Part shown: positions 7,668 through 16,327 of the stretch, in pieces | Layout: each line of letters opens with the position of its first letter | How positions within the stretch are numbered: position 1 is the first letter of the stretch | Origin: DATBSL01 sp964561785 | GTDB taxonomy: Bacteria > Acidobacteriota > Vicinamibacteria > Fen-336 | NCBI GenBank assembly: GCA_964561785.1 | Contig: CAZLRF010000018.1 | Coordinates: 22,599-86,598, forward strand | DNA: 64,000 bases | Reading direction: 5' to 3' | Made by a program: the position numbers and the translations under genes | The notes under the pieces: model-generated | The model's database searches: none | What the model was told of the DNA's origin: nothing | The model's input: only the letters and a program-made list of their open reading frames with translations

Positions 7668-9301
7668 AGCAGCCGGCGCGGCTCGCCCGCGTCCCCCGCG
7701 GCGGCGTCGCCCCCGGCGCGCCTCTGCCGCAGGAGCAGGCCCTCCGTCTCGGCCGCGGTCGCGGGCGGGCCGCAGAGGTTGCCCTGCATGCGGTCGCACT
7801 GCCAGCGCACGAGGTGGACGCGCTGGGCCTCGGTCTCGACGCCCTCGGCCACGACCTTGAGCCGGCGCGAGCGGGCGAAGGCGACGGCGGCGGTGAGGAT
7901 CGCCTCGTGGTCGCGGCTCGCCGCCGCGCCCTTCACCACCGAGCCGTCGATCTTCAAGGTGTCGAGCGGGTAGCGGTAGAGGTGGGCGAGGCGGCTCTCG
8001 CCGGTGCCGAAGTCGTCGAGGGCGATGCGCAGCCCGAGCCGGCGAAGCTCGGCGAGCCGCTCGATGGCGAGCTCGGGCCCGCGGGCGAGCTCGCCCTCCC
8101 CCACCTCGAGCTCGAGGCACTCCGGGGGCAGGCCGGTCTCCTCGAGGACGCGCCTCACGAGCTTCACGAGGGCGGCGTGCGCGAGCTGGCGGGCGGAGAC
8201 GTTCACCGACACCACGAGCCCGCGGTGCCCCGCGTCGTGCCACCGCCGCCCCTGGGCGCAGGCGGCCCGCAGCGTCCACTGGCCGAGGGGCACCGCGAGG
8301 CCGCTCACGTCCGCGAGGGAGACGAAGTCGGCGGCGCGCTCGAGCCGCTCCTCCCGCCGCCAGCGCAGCAGCGACTCGACGCCCACGATCGCGCCGGTCT
8401 CGCACTCGACGACGGGCTGCCAGAAGAGCTCGAGGTCCCCCTGCACGAGCGCGCGGCGCAGCGACGTCTCGCGCGCGAGGCGCTCGGCGGCGAGCGCCCG
8501 CGAGCGAGGGGCGTGCACGTCCCAGGAGTCGCCGCCGCGCTCCTTCGCCCGCTGAAGGGCCACCGCCGCGCTCTGGAGCAACGACTCCGTGTCCGGGCCG
8601 TCGTCGGGGAACAGAGCGACCCCGAGGCTGGCGGTGACGAGCAGGTCGTGGCCGCCGATGCTGAAGGGGCTGCGCAGCGCGAGGCGCAGCTTGTCCGCGA
8701 TCACGGTGACGTCCTCGTCCCGCTGGATCCCGGGGAGCAGGATCGTGAACACGTCGCCCGAGATGCGGGCGAGGGTGTCGCCCTGGCGCAGCGTGCTCTC
8801 GAGGGCGAGGGCGACGCTGCGCAGCAGGTCGTCCCCGTGGCTGCGCCCGAGGCGCTCGTTCACGCGGGAGAAGCGGTCGAGGCCGAGCTGGACGACGGCG
8901 AGCTTCTGGCGGTAGCGCTGGGCGTGGATGACGGCGACGGCGAGCCGGTCGGCGAAGCGTCGCCCGCTCGCGAGGCCGGTCAGCGGGTCCTGGTCGGCGA
9001 GGGAGCGGACCTCCTCCTCGAGGCGCTCGCGGGCCCGTCGCTCGCGGCCGAGCGCGTCCTCCAGGCGGAGCCGCTCGTCCCGCAGGTCGCGCACCTCCGC
9101 CTCGAGCTGCTCCTCGCGGGTCGCGGCCGGCGCGGCCTCGGCAGCCGGGGGGCGGTCCGAGGGCGCTTCGGACGGCCCGGCCGGGGGCGCCTCGACCCCG
9201 GCCTCGGAAGGCTCGGGGGACTCCGCGCCCGCGGCCGGGCTCGCGGCCTCGGGCCGTCGGCCGCGGAGGAGAGACCGGATGCGGCTCGTCCAGTCGGTCA
9301 T
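7664..9301 (-). CDS. Degenerate GGDEF-EAL protein, probable c-di-GMP phosphodiesterase
   Basis: A 545-residue cytosolic protein. Residues 1 to ~75 are low-complexity and Ala/Pro/Glu-rich, followed by a short coiled coil (~80-125). The GGDEF domain (~125-285) begins well with DPLTGLASGRRFADRL, but its signature is SGDVF in place of GGDEF, so it has probably lost cyclase activity and may only bind GTP. The EAL domain (~290-520) has ESLLRW in place of EALLRW and keeps VNVSARQL, LEVGEGEL, LDDFGTGESR, LKIDGSVV and VVAEGVET. The glutamates and aspartates for metal binding are present, so hydrolysis is likely. ATG 9301 with only a weak ribosome site; it overlaps the ABC gene downstream. Confidence 0.92.
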   Translation of the reverse strand: MTDWTSRIRSLLRGRRPEAASPAAGAESPEPSEAGVEAPPAGPSEAPSDRPPAAEAAPAATREEQLEAEVRDLRDERLRLEDALGRERRARERLEEEVRSLADQDPLTGLASGRRFADRLAVAVIHAQRYRQKLAVVQLGLDRFSRVNERLGRSHGDDLLRSVALALESTLRQGDTLARISGDVFTILLPGIQRDEDVTVIADKLRLALRSPFSIGGHDLLVTASLGVALFPDDGPDTESLLQSAAVALQRAKERGGDSWDVHAPRSRALAAERLARETSLRRALVQGDLELFWQPVVECETGAIVGVESLLRWRREERLERAADFVSLADVSGLAVPLGQWTLRAACAQGRRWHDAGHRGLVVSVNVSARQLAHAALVKLVRRVLEETGLPPECLELEVGEGELARGPELAIERLAELRRLGLRIALDDFGTGESRLAHLYRYPLDTLKIDGSVVKGAAASRDHEAILTAAVAFARSRRLKVVAEGVETEAQRVHLVRWQCDRMQGNLCGPPATAAETEGLLLRQRRAGGDAAAGDAGEPRRLL

Positions 9302-9342
9302 GGGCGCACCCGCCTGACGCTATCCAACGCGGCCCGCCGCGG

Positions 9343-11067
9343 TCAAGGCGCGGCCCCCTGCAGGCGCCGGGCCGCCTCGCGCAGCTCCGGCCGCCCGGGG
9401 TCGAGGAGAACGGCGTGAGCGGCGAGCGCCGCGCCTCCCGCGGCGTCTCCCCGCGCCGCGCGCACGCCGGCGAGCATCAGCCACGACTCGGCGTGGGCGG
9501 GACGCCGGGCGACGAGGCGCGACAGCGCGATCTCGGCCCGCTCGAGGCGCAGCCGTCGCACGTCGGGTGAGCCGGCGCGCGCCGCCTCGACCGCTTCCTC
9601 CCGCGCCGCCCGCCACGGGCTCGCGGGCAGGGCGACGGTCGACGCGAGGAGGACGAGCGCCGCGAGGGCGAGGGCGAGCGCGCCGGCCGGGGCGAGGGGG
9701 CGGGGCCGCAGGCCGGTGGCGCCCGCCGCGGCCGCGGCGGCGAGGGCGGCGAGAGCGGCGTTCGAGGGGATGCGGAGGTTGAAGTCGACGAGCGAGTGCA
9801 CGGCGAGCGCGGCGAGCGCGGCCATTGCCCCCGCGGCGACGCCCCGCACCGTCCGGTCGGCTCCCGCACCGAGGCCCCGCAGGGAGGCGCCGAGCAGGAG
9901 GGCGAGACCGGCCAGAGCGAGCCCGAGGCCGATCGCTCCCGTCTCCGCGAGGGTCTCGACGTAGTCGTTCTCCGCGTGCTCGACGCGGAGCAGGCCGTGG
10001 CCGCGCTTCACGCGGGGGTACGCGTCGTGGAAGGCGCCCATCCCGTGCCCGACCACGGGGCTCGAGGCGGCGAGGCGCAGCGCGCCGCGCCAGGTGTCGA
10101 GGCGGTAGGAGGCCCCGCTCAGGCTGCGCATGCGCTCCTGGGCCTCGACCGGGACGAGCACGAGCAGGGAGGCGCCGAGGACCGCAGCGGGCGCGAGGGC
10201 CGCGGCGAGGCCCGAGCGCGACCCCTCGCGCCGCAGGCGCAGCGCGAGGAGGCACGCGCCCCCCGCGACGAGCGCGATCGCACCCCCCCGGGACGTCGAG
10301 GCGAGCCCGGCGAGGGCCATCGCGAGGGCGGCGACCATCGCCAGCACGACCGCGCCCGCGCGGGGGCCGGTCGTCCAGTCGCCGCGGCGGCCCCGCGCCC
10401 CGTCCGCGAGGCCGAGGGCGAGGCCCGCCACGATCAACCCCGCCATCGCGACCCAGCCCGCGAAGTGGTTCTTGCTGACGAACGGGCCGAACGGGGCGAC
10501 CGTCGGCACGGGGATCGTCCCGTAGAGCAGGGCGCCGAAGCGGGCGCGGGCGAGGATCGCGTACGCGGAGAGCGCGAAGCCGAAGGCACCGACCGCCGAC
10601 GCCGCGCGGACCGCCGACGCCGGTCGCGCGAGGGCGGGGGCGGCGAGGAGGGAGAGGAGGGAGAGGCCGGCCACGAGGGCGACGCTGCGCAGCGTGGCGT
10701 CGGGGTCGACCGAGACCGGGCGCCAGGCGTCCCCGAGGACGGCCTGGGCCGCCGGCTCGGCCGGCCGCCACACCGCCCGCGAGCCGGGGGCGAGCAGGGT
10801 GTGCAGCGCGTCGGGGACGGGGACGAGCTGGAGGAGGCCCAGGGCGAGGAAGCCCGCGAGCGGCCACAGGGCCACGGCGGGGAGCGCGACGCCGCGGCGG
10901 ACGTCCGCGACGAGGGCGACGGCGGCGCCGACCAGGGCGGCGGCGAGCACCGCGAGGAGAGCCGCGGGGAGGACCGCCCCCACGGCCCAGGGCGAGAGGA
11001 CGGCGATCGCCACGAGGACGCCGAGGGCGATCCGGGCGGCGACGCCGGGCTCGGCCGCTTCACGCAA
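9343..11067 (-). CDS. O-antigen ligase/polymerase family (Wzy_C) membrane protein with TPR-like tail
   Basis: A 574-residue inner-membrane protein with about ten to twelve hydrophobic helices over residues 15-460. The periplasmic loop with VGHGMGAFHDAYP and VEHAENDYVETLAETG is the hallmark of the Wzy_C superfamily (O-antigen ligase WaaL, polymerase Wzy, some glycoprotein oligosaccharyltransferases). The last ~100 residues are soluble, helical and TPR-like (HAESWLMLAGVRAARGDAA). It probably joins or polymerises lipid-linked glycans in the periplasm. The start appears to be TTG 11067, 31 bases after the preceding stop. Its place inside a c-di-GMP operon suggests coupled control of glycan assembly. 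Confidence 0.88.
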   Translation of the reverse strand: MREAAEPGVAARIALGVLVAIAVLSPWAVGAVLPAALLAVLAAALVGAAVALVADVRRGVALPAVALWPLAGFLALGLLQLVPVPDALHTLLAPGSRAVWRPAEPAAQAVLGDAWRPVSVDPDATLRSVALVAGLSLLSLLAAPALARPASAVRAASAVGAFGFALSAYAILARARFGALLYGTIPVPTVAPFGPFVSKNHFAGWVAMAGLIVAGLALGLADGARGRRGDWTTGPRAGAVVLAMVAALAMALAGLASTSRGGAIALVAGGACLLALRLRREGSRSGLAAALAPAAVLGASLLVLVPVEAQERMRSLSGASYRLDTWRGALRLAASSPVVGHGMGAFHDAYPRVKRGHGLLRVEHAENDYVETLAETGAIGLGLALAGLALLLGASLRGLGAGADRTVRGVAAGAMAALAALAVHSLVDFNLRIPSNAALAALAAAAAAGATGLRPRPLAPAGALALALAALVLLASTVALPASPWRAAREEAVEAARAGSPDVRRLRLERAEIALSRLVARRPAHAESWLMLAGVRAARGDAAGGAALAAHAVLLDPGRPELREAARRLQGAAP

Positions 11068-11098
11068 GGCGGGGCGATTGTACGCCCCGGGGCCGCGG

Positions 11099-12394
11099 CT
11101 AGACCGCGGCCGCCAGCGGGCGCGCCGGCGTCGGGGGAAGGAACGCGGCGGCGGGGCGGCCGAGGAGGAAGCCCTGGCCGTACTCGATCCCGAGCTCGAG
11201 CAGCGTGCGCAGCTCCCCGTCGCGCTCGATGCCCTCCGCGATGATCGTGGAGCCGATGCGGTCGGCGAACGCCTTCAAGGCGCGGCTCATCTCGCGGCGG
11301 ATGTAGCTCGAGTCGATGTCGCGGATGAGCTCGCGGTCGAACTTGAGGTAGCGCGGGTTGAGGTGCGCGATCTTCTCGAGGCCCGAGTACCCGGCCCCCA
11401 CGTCGTCGACCGCGATCGAGAAGCCGTGGCGGGTCAGCTCGGAGAGGGCCTCGGCGAACACGTCGTAGTTCTCGATGGCGGAGCGCTCGGTGATCTCGAG
11501 CACCACGCGGTCGGGGCTCAGCCCGTGCGCCTCGGCGAGGCGCACGAGCGCGGCCCCCTGGAACTCGGGGTCGTACATCGCGGAGGGGAAGACGTTGACG
11601 AAGAGCTTGGCTCCCGCGGGGAGCGCGGCGGCGGCGGCCAGGGCGCGGCGGCGGCACTTGCGGTCGAGCTCGAAGACGAGATCGGCCTCCTCCGCCATCT
11701 CGAACAGCCGCAGCGGCATCTGGTAGACGCTGCCCGCGGGGCCCCTCGAGAGCGCCTCGTAGCCGAGGACCCGGCGGCCCCGCAGGTCGACCACGGGCTG
11801 GAAGACCGTCGTGAGCTGGTCGGCGAGCAGCACCTCCTGCAGGTCGCAGCGGTTCTGCAGGTCGCGCTGCGCGCGCTGGACGTGCACGCACGCCCACGCC
11901 TCCTCGACGAGCCGCGAGACGAGCCGCTCCGGCATGACGAGCGGGTTGTAGAACGAGAGGGCGAAGCCCACCGTGACCCGGCGCAGGGTGCCGAGGTACG
12001 GGCTCGCGAGGCGGACGAGCTTGCGGTTGAGGTGGCCCTCCACGCGCTCCGCCGCCGCCTTGAGGTCGGCGACCTTGAGCGGCCCCTCCCGCCGCTTGGG
12101 CGCGAAGAAGACGAGGAAGGCGTCGCCCCCGCGGTCGTTGACGCAGATGATGTCCTCGGTGCGGACCTCGTGCCCCTTGAGCTCGAGCACCAGGTCGCGG
12201 GCCATGCCCATCACCTTCTCGAAGGCCGAGGTCCCGTACTGGTGCTCGATCTGGGCGAGCGACGAGGTGTCGATGAGGAGCAGCCCCAGGCTGCCCTGCT
12301 GGACGAGGACCTGCCGCAGCTCCTCCGTCCTCTCCCGGTAGGGGACGAGGCCGTCCCCGGCCGGCCCGAGCTCGGGGCGCGCCGCGAGGGTCAC
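11099..12394 (-). CDS. EAL-domain c-di-GMP phosphodiesterase with degenerate GGDEF-like N terminus
   Basis: A 431-residue cytosolic protein. Residues ~30-165 resemble a worn GGDEF domain: GSLGLLLIDTSSLAQIEHQYG, and GGDAF where GGDEF would be. It probably does not make c-di-GMP. The C-terminal EAL domain (~185-415) is intact: FQPVVDLRGRRVLGYEALSRG, LFVNVFPSAM, VVLEITERS, VDDVGAGYSG, LKFDRELI and IIAEGIERD. GTG 12394 overlaps the stop of the upstream diguanylate cyclase (GTGA), so a cyclase and a phosphodiesterase are made together. Such pairing usually gives local, balanced control of one c-di-GMP output. Confidence 0.92.
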   Translation of the reverse strand: MTLAARPELGPAGDGLVPYRERTEELRQVLVQQGSLGLLLIDTSSLAQIEHQYGTSAFEKVMGMARDLVLELKGHEVRTEDIICVNDRGGDAFLVFFAPKRREGPLKVADLKAAAERVEGHLNRKLVRLASPYLGTLRRVTVGFALSFYNPLVMPERLVSRLVEEAWACVHVQRAQRDLQNRCDLQEVLLADQLTTVFQPVVDLRGRRVLGYEALSRGPAGSVYQMPLRLFEMAEEADLVFELDRKCRRRALAAAAALPAGAKLFVNVFPSAMYDPEFQGAALVRLAEAHGLSPDRVVLEITERSAIENYDVFAEALSELTRHGFSIAVDDVGAGYSGLEKIAHLNPRYLKFDRELIRDIDSSYIRREMSRALKAFADRIGSTIIAEGIERDGELRTLLELGIEYGQGFLLGRPAAAFLPPTPARPLAAAV

Positions 12395-13695
12395 GGCCGT
12401 CCCGCCTCGCGCGCCCCGGCGGGGGCGGGAGGCGCGCCCGCCGCCGCCTTCGCCTGCACGACGCGGTTTCGGCCGCCGCGCTTGGCCTCGTACAGGGCCT
12501 CGTCCGCGGCGTGGAGCAACCCCGCGGCGTCGAGCCCGTGGACGGGGTACTCGGCGACGCCCCCGCTGACGCTGATCCGCTTGAGCGGCTGCTTCTCCGC
12601 GAACGGGAACGGGTGGCTCGCGAGGAGGCTACGGATCTTCTCCGCCGCCGCCATGCCCTGGACCGCGTTCGTGTGGGGCATCACGAGCAGGAACTCCTCG
12701 CCCCCGAAGCGGCCGAACACGTCGTTCTTGCGCACGCTCTCGTTGACGAGCCGCGCGAGCTCCTGGAGCAGCTTGTCCCCCGCGAGGTGGCCGTTCGTGT
12801 CGTTGTAGTTCTTGAAGTTGTCGATGTCGAAAAGGAACACGGACAGCGTCTGCGCGGTCGGCGAGCCCCCCGCGCGCTGGTCGTAGGCCGCGCACGCCGC
12901 GCGGTAGACGAGGTCGTTGAGCGTCTGCTCCATGTGCTTCTTGTTGTAGACGCGGGTGAGCCCGTCCATCTCCGCCGTCGTCTTCATGCGGCTGACCTGG
13001 TTCGCGGTGTGCAGCACCTGCGCCCCGGTCTGGGCCACGAGGTGCAGCGCCGCCTTGGGGTCTCCGCTCTTGCGGGGCCGGGCGACGGCGATGATCCCGA
13101 GCGTCTCCTGGTCGAAGACGAGGGGGGCGATGAGGTCGGGCTGGGGCATGCCGGGGAGGGCGGTCCCGGGCTTGATGCGGCTCTGCGCCGTCTCCTGCTG
13201 AAGGTCGTGCCGGGTCACCACGTTCTGGACCTCGGCGGCGAAGCCGATCTCGCCCGTCTCGAGCGGCACCTCCGTGCCCACCTTGACGCCCGCGCCGTCG
13301 GGGTAGGCGGCGGCCACGACGAAGCGCGGCGCCTTCGCCTTCTCTCCCTTCCCGTCCGCCCTCTTCACGAGCACGGCCACCTGCTGGGGGTCGAGGCTGC
13401 GCTGGATGATCATGAGCAGGGTGGCCGGGATCTGCCGCTCGGTGAGGCCGCTGTAGAGCTCGCGGGCGAGCCGGGGGTACTCTTTCAGGAACTGCGTGAG
13501 GAACTTGAGGTCCTCCTCGAGGGCGGCGTGGGCCTTCTTGAGCTGGGAGTGAGCGTGGGTGGCCGCCATCCTCTGCGCGACCGCCTCGCCGACCGACGTG
13601 CGCAGGCGGAGGAGGATGGGCACGAGGATGCCCGCGCTGATGGCCATCCCGAGGAAGAAGGCGACGAATTGAGATGCGCCGGACTCCACGCTCAC
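12391..13695 (-). CDS. Membrane-anchored GAF-GGDEF diguanylate cyclase
   Basis: A 434-residue protein. One hydrophobic helix (~9-30) anchors it, followed by a short coiled coil and a GAF-like domain (~75-230), then GGDEF (~240-410). The active-site signature is GGEEF in FGRFGGEEFLLVMP, and an RKND inhibitory site lies exactly five residues before it, so the enzyme should make c-di-GMP from two GTP and be product-inhibited. It is the only intact cyclase in this six-gene block. GTG start at 13695 preceded by GGAGG; a second in-frame GTG is two codons on. First gene of the minus-strand unit, divergent from the MglA region. Confidence 0.93.
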   Translation of the reverse strand: MSVESGASQFVAFFLGMAISAGILVPILLRLRTSVGEAVAQRMAATHAHSQLKKAHAALEEDLKFLTQFLKEYPRLARELYSGLTERQIPATLLMIIQRSLDPQQVAVLVKRADGKGEKAKAPRFVVAAAYPDGAGVKVGTEVPLETGEIGFAAEVQNVVTRHDLQQETAQSRIKPGTALPGMPQPDLIAPLVFDQETLGIIAVARPRKSGDPKAALHLVAQTGAQVLHTANQVSRMKTTAEMDGLTRVYNKKHMEQTLNDLVYRAACAAYDQRAGGSPTAQTLSVFLFDIDNFKNYNDTNGHLAGDKLLQELARLVNESVRKNDVFGRFGGEEFLLVMPHTNAVQGMAAAEKIRSLLASHPFPFAEKQPLKRISVSGGVAEYPVHGLDAAGLLHAADEALYEAKRGGRNRVVQAKAAAGAPPAPAGAREAGRP

Positions 13696-13892
13696 CTCCG
13701 GGCCCGAGTGGTAGCAACCGCCGTGCCCGCGCCGGGGGCCTCGAAAGCGGTCTCTTATTGTCCACGGGCCGGCCTCCGGGTCCAGGCGGAAGACGGCGGC
13801 CGTCCGAAAAGCAGCCGCGGCGGGCTTCCCTGGTGGTTTAGAATCGGGAAACGCTGGCCCTCGTCTTGCTTCGGGGACGGGTGGAGGGGTCT

Positions 13893-15266
13893 ATGTGGGG
13901 CAGGGTGAAGACGGTCGTCCTCGCCGCCGTGGTCGGCGCCGCCGCTCTGGTGCCGCTCTTCGGCGACCCGAGGCAGACGCCGGTGACGCACCCCCTCTGG
14001 GCGCGGATGCTCCTCCGTGCGCTCGAGATGACCGACGCGGTGAAGGCGAGCGCCCAGGCCTCGCAGGTGTTCTCGACGCTCGCCTGGCGCGACAGCCTCT
14101 CCTACCCCGCCGACCGCTACCTGCGCGCGCAGGGCGCGGTCCTGCGCGAGGAGGGCGGCCAGCCGGTGCTCGCCGCGGGCGAGGGCCCGGCGGAGGTCGT
14201 CTACGCCCTGGCCGTCGCGCGGCCCGGCGACTACCAGCTGCGCGCGCGGCTCGCCGGCGGAGCGACGCCCGCGACGGCCGAGGTCGTGCCGCTGTCGGGG
14301 GGCGTCGCGCTGCGGTCCTTCAGCCTGACGCCCTCCGCGGAAGAGGCCGGCTGGGTGTTCGCGGGCTCCACCCACCTCGACCCCGGGGCGTACGCCGCGC
14401 AGTTCCTCCTCCCCGCGGGCACCACGCTCGCCCAGGTCGAGATCGCCCCGCCCTGCGTCAACCCGATCGAGCCGGCGGGGGGCTGGCGGCCCGAGGCCAC
14501 GACCACGGACGAGGACCTCGCGATCACCGCGGTGAGGGCGATCGACGTCGAGCACGAGCTGCCGCCGGCGGCGAGCCCGATCGAGATGAACGGCGAGTCG
14601 TTCCAGGTGGAGGCGCCGGCCGAGGCGGTCGAGGAGCGCGCCAGGGCGACGGGGCTCGAGCGCGCGAGCCTGCGTGCGGGGCGCTCCGGCCTGCGCGCGG
14701 TGGTGTCGTTCGACCTGCCGGAGCCGGGCCTGTACTCGCTCACCGCCCTCGTCTCCCCGGGGTCCGGCCAGCGCTGGCTCGTCGACGGGTGCCGCAAGGC
14801 GATCGTCTGCCCGGCGGCGGGCACGGCGTGGCGCCCGATCCTGAGCCAGGAGTTCCAGGCGGGGCGCCACACCCTGGTCCTGACCCTGGGCGACGGGGCG
14901 AGCCTCGAGCAGATGCGCCTCGAGCTCAAGAAGAGCGCCCCCGCCGACTACGTCGCCACCCTGAAGAGGCTGGGCTTCGACCCCGGCCCCGCGGGGCCGG
15001 TGACCCGCGCCCGGGCCCTCGAGGCCATGGGCTTCGTCCGCGAGCAGCGCCGCGCGCTCCTCGCCGACCTGTGCGGCGACCGCGTGCCGTTCGAGGAGAC
15101 GCCGACCGCGCTGCCCACGCAGACCGCGGGCACGGCCCCGCCCACCGGGCCGGACGGGGGCGGGGGCGGCCAGCCGCCGGGCCCGATCGAGCCGCCGATC
15201 GGCCCCCCGATCCTCCCGCCCCAGCCGCCCGGGTCGCCGACCCAGCCCGTGGGATCCGGCTTCTAG
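13893..15266 (+). CDS. Exported protein of unknown function with two beta-rich repeats and Pro/Gly-rich tail
   Basis: A 457-residue protein I do not recognise. A single hydrophobic segment (~5-25) gives a signal peptide or anchor. Two similar beta-rich regions follow (~70-190 and ~230-350). Each has a line like PGDYQLRARLAGG or EPGLYSLTALVSPGS, reminiscent of carbohydrate-binding jelly-roll domains, but this is only a resemblance. The last ~55 residues are proline- and glycine-rich, like a wall or surface linker. ATG 13893 is chosen for the GGAGGGG at 13883-13889. A -10-like TAGAAT lies at 13839-13844. The stop is three bases before the MglA-like gene, so the two are likely cotranscribed. Confidence 0.8.
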   Translation: MWGRVKTVVLAAVVGAAALVPLFGDPRQTPVTHPLWARMLLRALEMTDAVKASAQASQVFSTLAWRDSLSYPADRYLRAQGAVLREEGGQPVLAAGEGPAEVVYALAVARPGDYQLRARLAGGATPATAEVVPLSGGVALRSFSLTPSAEEAGWVFAGSTHLDPGAYAAQFLLPAGTTLAQVEIAPPCVNPIEPAGGWRPEATTTDEDLAITAVRAIDVEHELPPAASPIEMNGESFQVEAPAEAVEERARATGLERASLRAGRSGLRAVVSFDLPEPGLYSLTALVSPGSGQRWLVDGCRKAIVCPAAGTAWRPILSQEFQAGRHTLVLTLGDGASLEQMRLELKKSAPADYVATLKRLGFDPGPAGPVTRARALEAMGFVREQRRALLADLCGDRVPFEETPTALPTQTAGTAPPTGPDGGGGGQPPGPIEPPIGPPILPPQPPGSPTQPVGSGF

Positions 15267-15269
15267 GCG

Positions 15270-16227
15270 ATGGCCCTCTTCAACCACGCGACGAAGGAGG
15301 TCACGGCGAAGCTCGTGTACTACGGGCCCGGCCTGTGCGGCAAGACCACCAACCTCCAGTGGATCCACGGCAACCTGTCCTTCAAGACGAAGGGCAAGCT
15401 CGTCTCGCTCGCCACCCAGACCGACCGCACGCTCTTCTTCGACTTCCTCCCCGTCGAGCTCGGGACGATCCGCGGCATGCGCACGCGGATGCAGATCTAC
15501 ACCGTCCCCGGCCAGGTCTTCTACGAGTCGACCCGGCGCATGGTGCTGAAGGGGTGCGACGCGGTGGTCTTCGTCGCGGACAGCCAGGCCGCCATGCTCG
15601 ACGCCAACGCCGAGAGCCTGCGCAGCCTCCGCCAGAACCTGCTCGTCAACGAGATCGACCCCACGATCCCGCAGGTCATCCAGTACAACAAGCGGGACCT
15701 GCCGACGGCCCTGCCGATCTCCGTCCTCAACGAGCGGCTCAACCCGCGCAACCTCCCCTGGTTCGAGGCCGTCGCGTTCAAGGGCACGGGGGTCGAGGAG
15801 ACGCTGAAGGGGATCACGAAGCTCCTCTTCCAGTGGCTCTCACGCTACTACGGCGAGGGCGACGCGGCGGCGGCGAGCGCCACCGCGGGGATCGGAGCCC
15901 CCGCCTCGGGGCCCGAGAACGCCCCGGTCAAGGTCACCGTCCGGGTCCCGCACGCCACGCTCAAGATCCAGCCGGAGGAGCTGCCGAAGCCGGCGGCGCC
16001 TGGCCCGTCGCGCCCGGCCGCGCCGGCCGCTGCGCCGGCTGCGCGGGCCCAGACGCCGACCCCCGCCGCGCCGCCTCCGCCCGCCGCACCCGTGCGCCCC
16101 GCCGCGCCGCCGCCTTCGCCCGCCGCCCCCGTGCGCCCCGCCGCGCCGCCGCCTCCGCCCGCCGCACCCCCCGAGGACGAGCTCGCCTCGACGATCGTGT
16201 TCGCAAAGCCGAAGCCCGCCGCGCCGC
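15270..16227 (+). CDS. MglA-like polarity GTPase, 5' part of a probable MglA-GYF-REC-PATAN fusion
   Basis: The first 319 codons before the assembly gap. Residues 1 to ~195 are an MglA-type small GTPase: P-loop GPGLCGKTTNL (19-29), FFDFLP switch region, VPGQVFY (G3) and NKRDLP (G4). MglA sets cell polarity and drives gliding or pilus-based motility in Myxococcus. After it comes a Pro/Ala-rich linker with two 13-residue repeats (PAAPVRPAAPPPx). The reading frame is open into the gap. Because the 55 bases on each side of the gap are identical, removing one copy joins this frame to the 16328-17662 frame as one 745-residue protein. ATG 15270 follows the upstream stop by three bases. Confidence 0.9.
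16080..16157 (+). repeat. Tandem 39-base repeat (two copies) in the MglA-protein linker
   Basis: Copies at 16080-16118 and 16119-16157 encode PAAPVRPAAPPPS and PAAPVRPAAPPPP; a third begins at 16158 and ends after four codons. They differ at very few bases. Copy number may vary, and such repeats can break a short-read assembly. Confidence 0.8.
16173..16227 (+). repeat. 55-base left flank of gap 1, identical to 16328-16382
   Basis: The last 55 bases before the N run are identical to the first 55 bases after it (both begin GAGGACGAGCTC and end GCCGCGCCGC). This looks like two contigs that share one k-mer-length end and were scaffolded without merging. Both copies encode EDELASTIVFAKPKPAAP in frame. 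Confidence 0.85.
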
Positions 16228-16327
16228 NNNNNNNNNNNNNNNNNNNNNNNNNNNNNNNNNNNNNNNNNNNNNNNNNNNNNNNNNNNNNNNNNNNNNNNNN
16301 NNNNNNNNNNNNNNNNNNNNNNNNNNN
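16228..16327. other. Assembly gap 1 (100 N)
   Basis: Exactly 100 N, the standard filler for a gap of unknown size. The identical 55-base flanks suggest the true gap length is negative and no sequence is missing, although a longer variable repeat cannot be excluded. Confidence 0.95.

Noticed and set aside
6906..8405. A long N-terminal extension of the ABC ATPase
   Set aside because: The extension overlaps the GGDEF-EAL gene in another frame and has no domain; GTG 7667 with a GTGA overlap is the sensible start.
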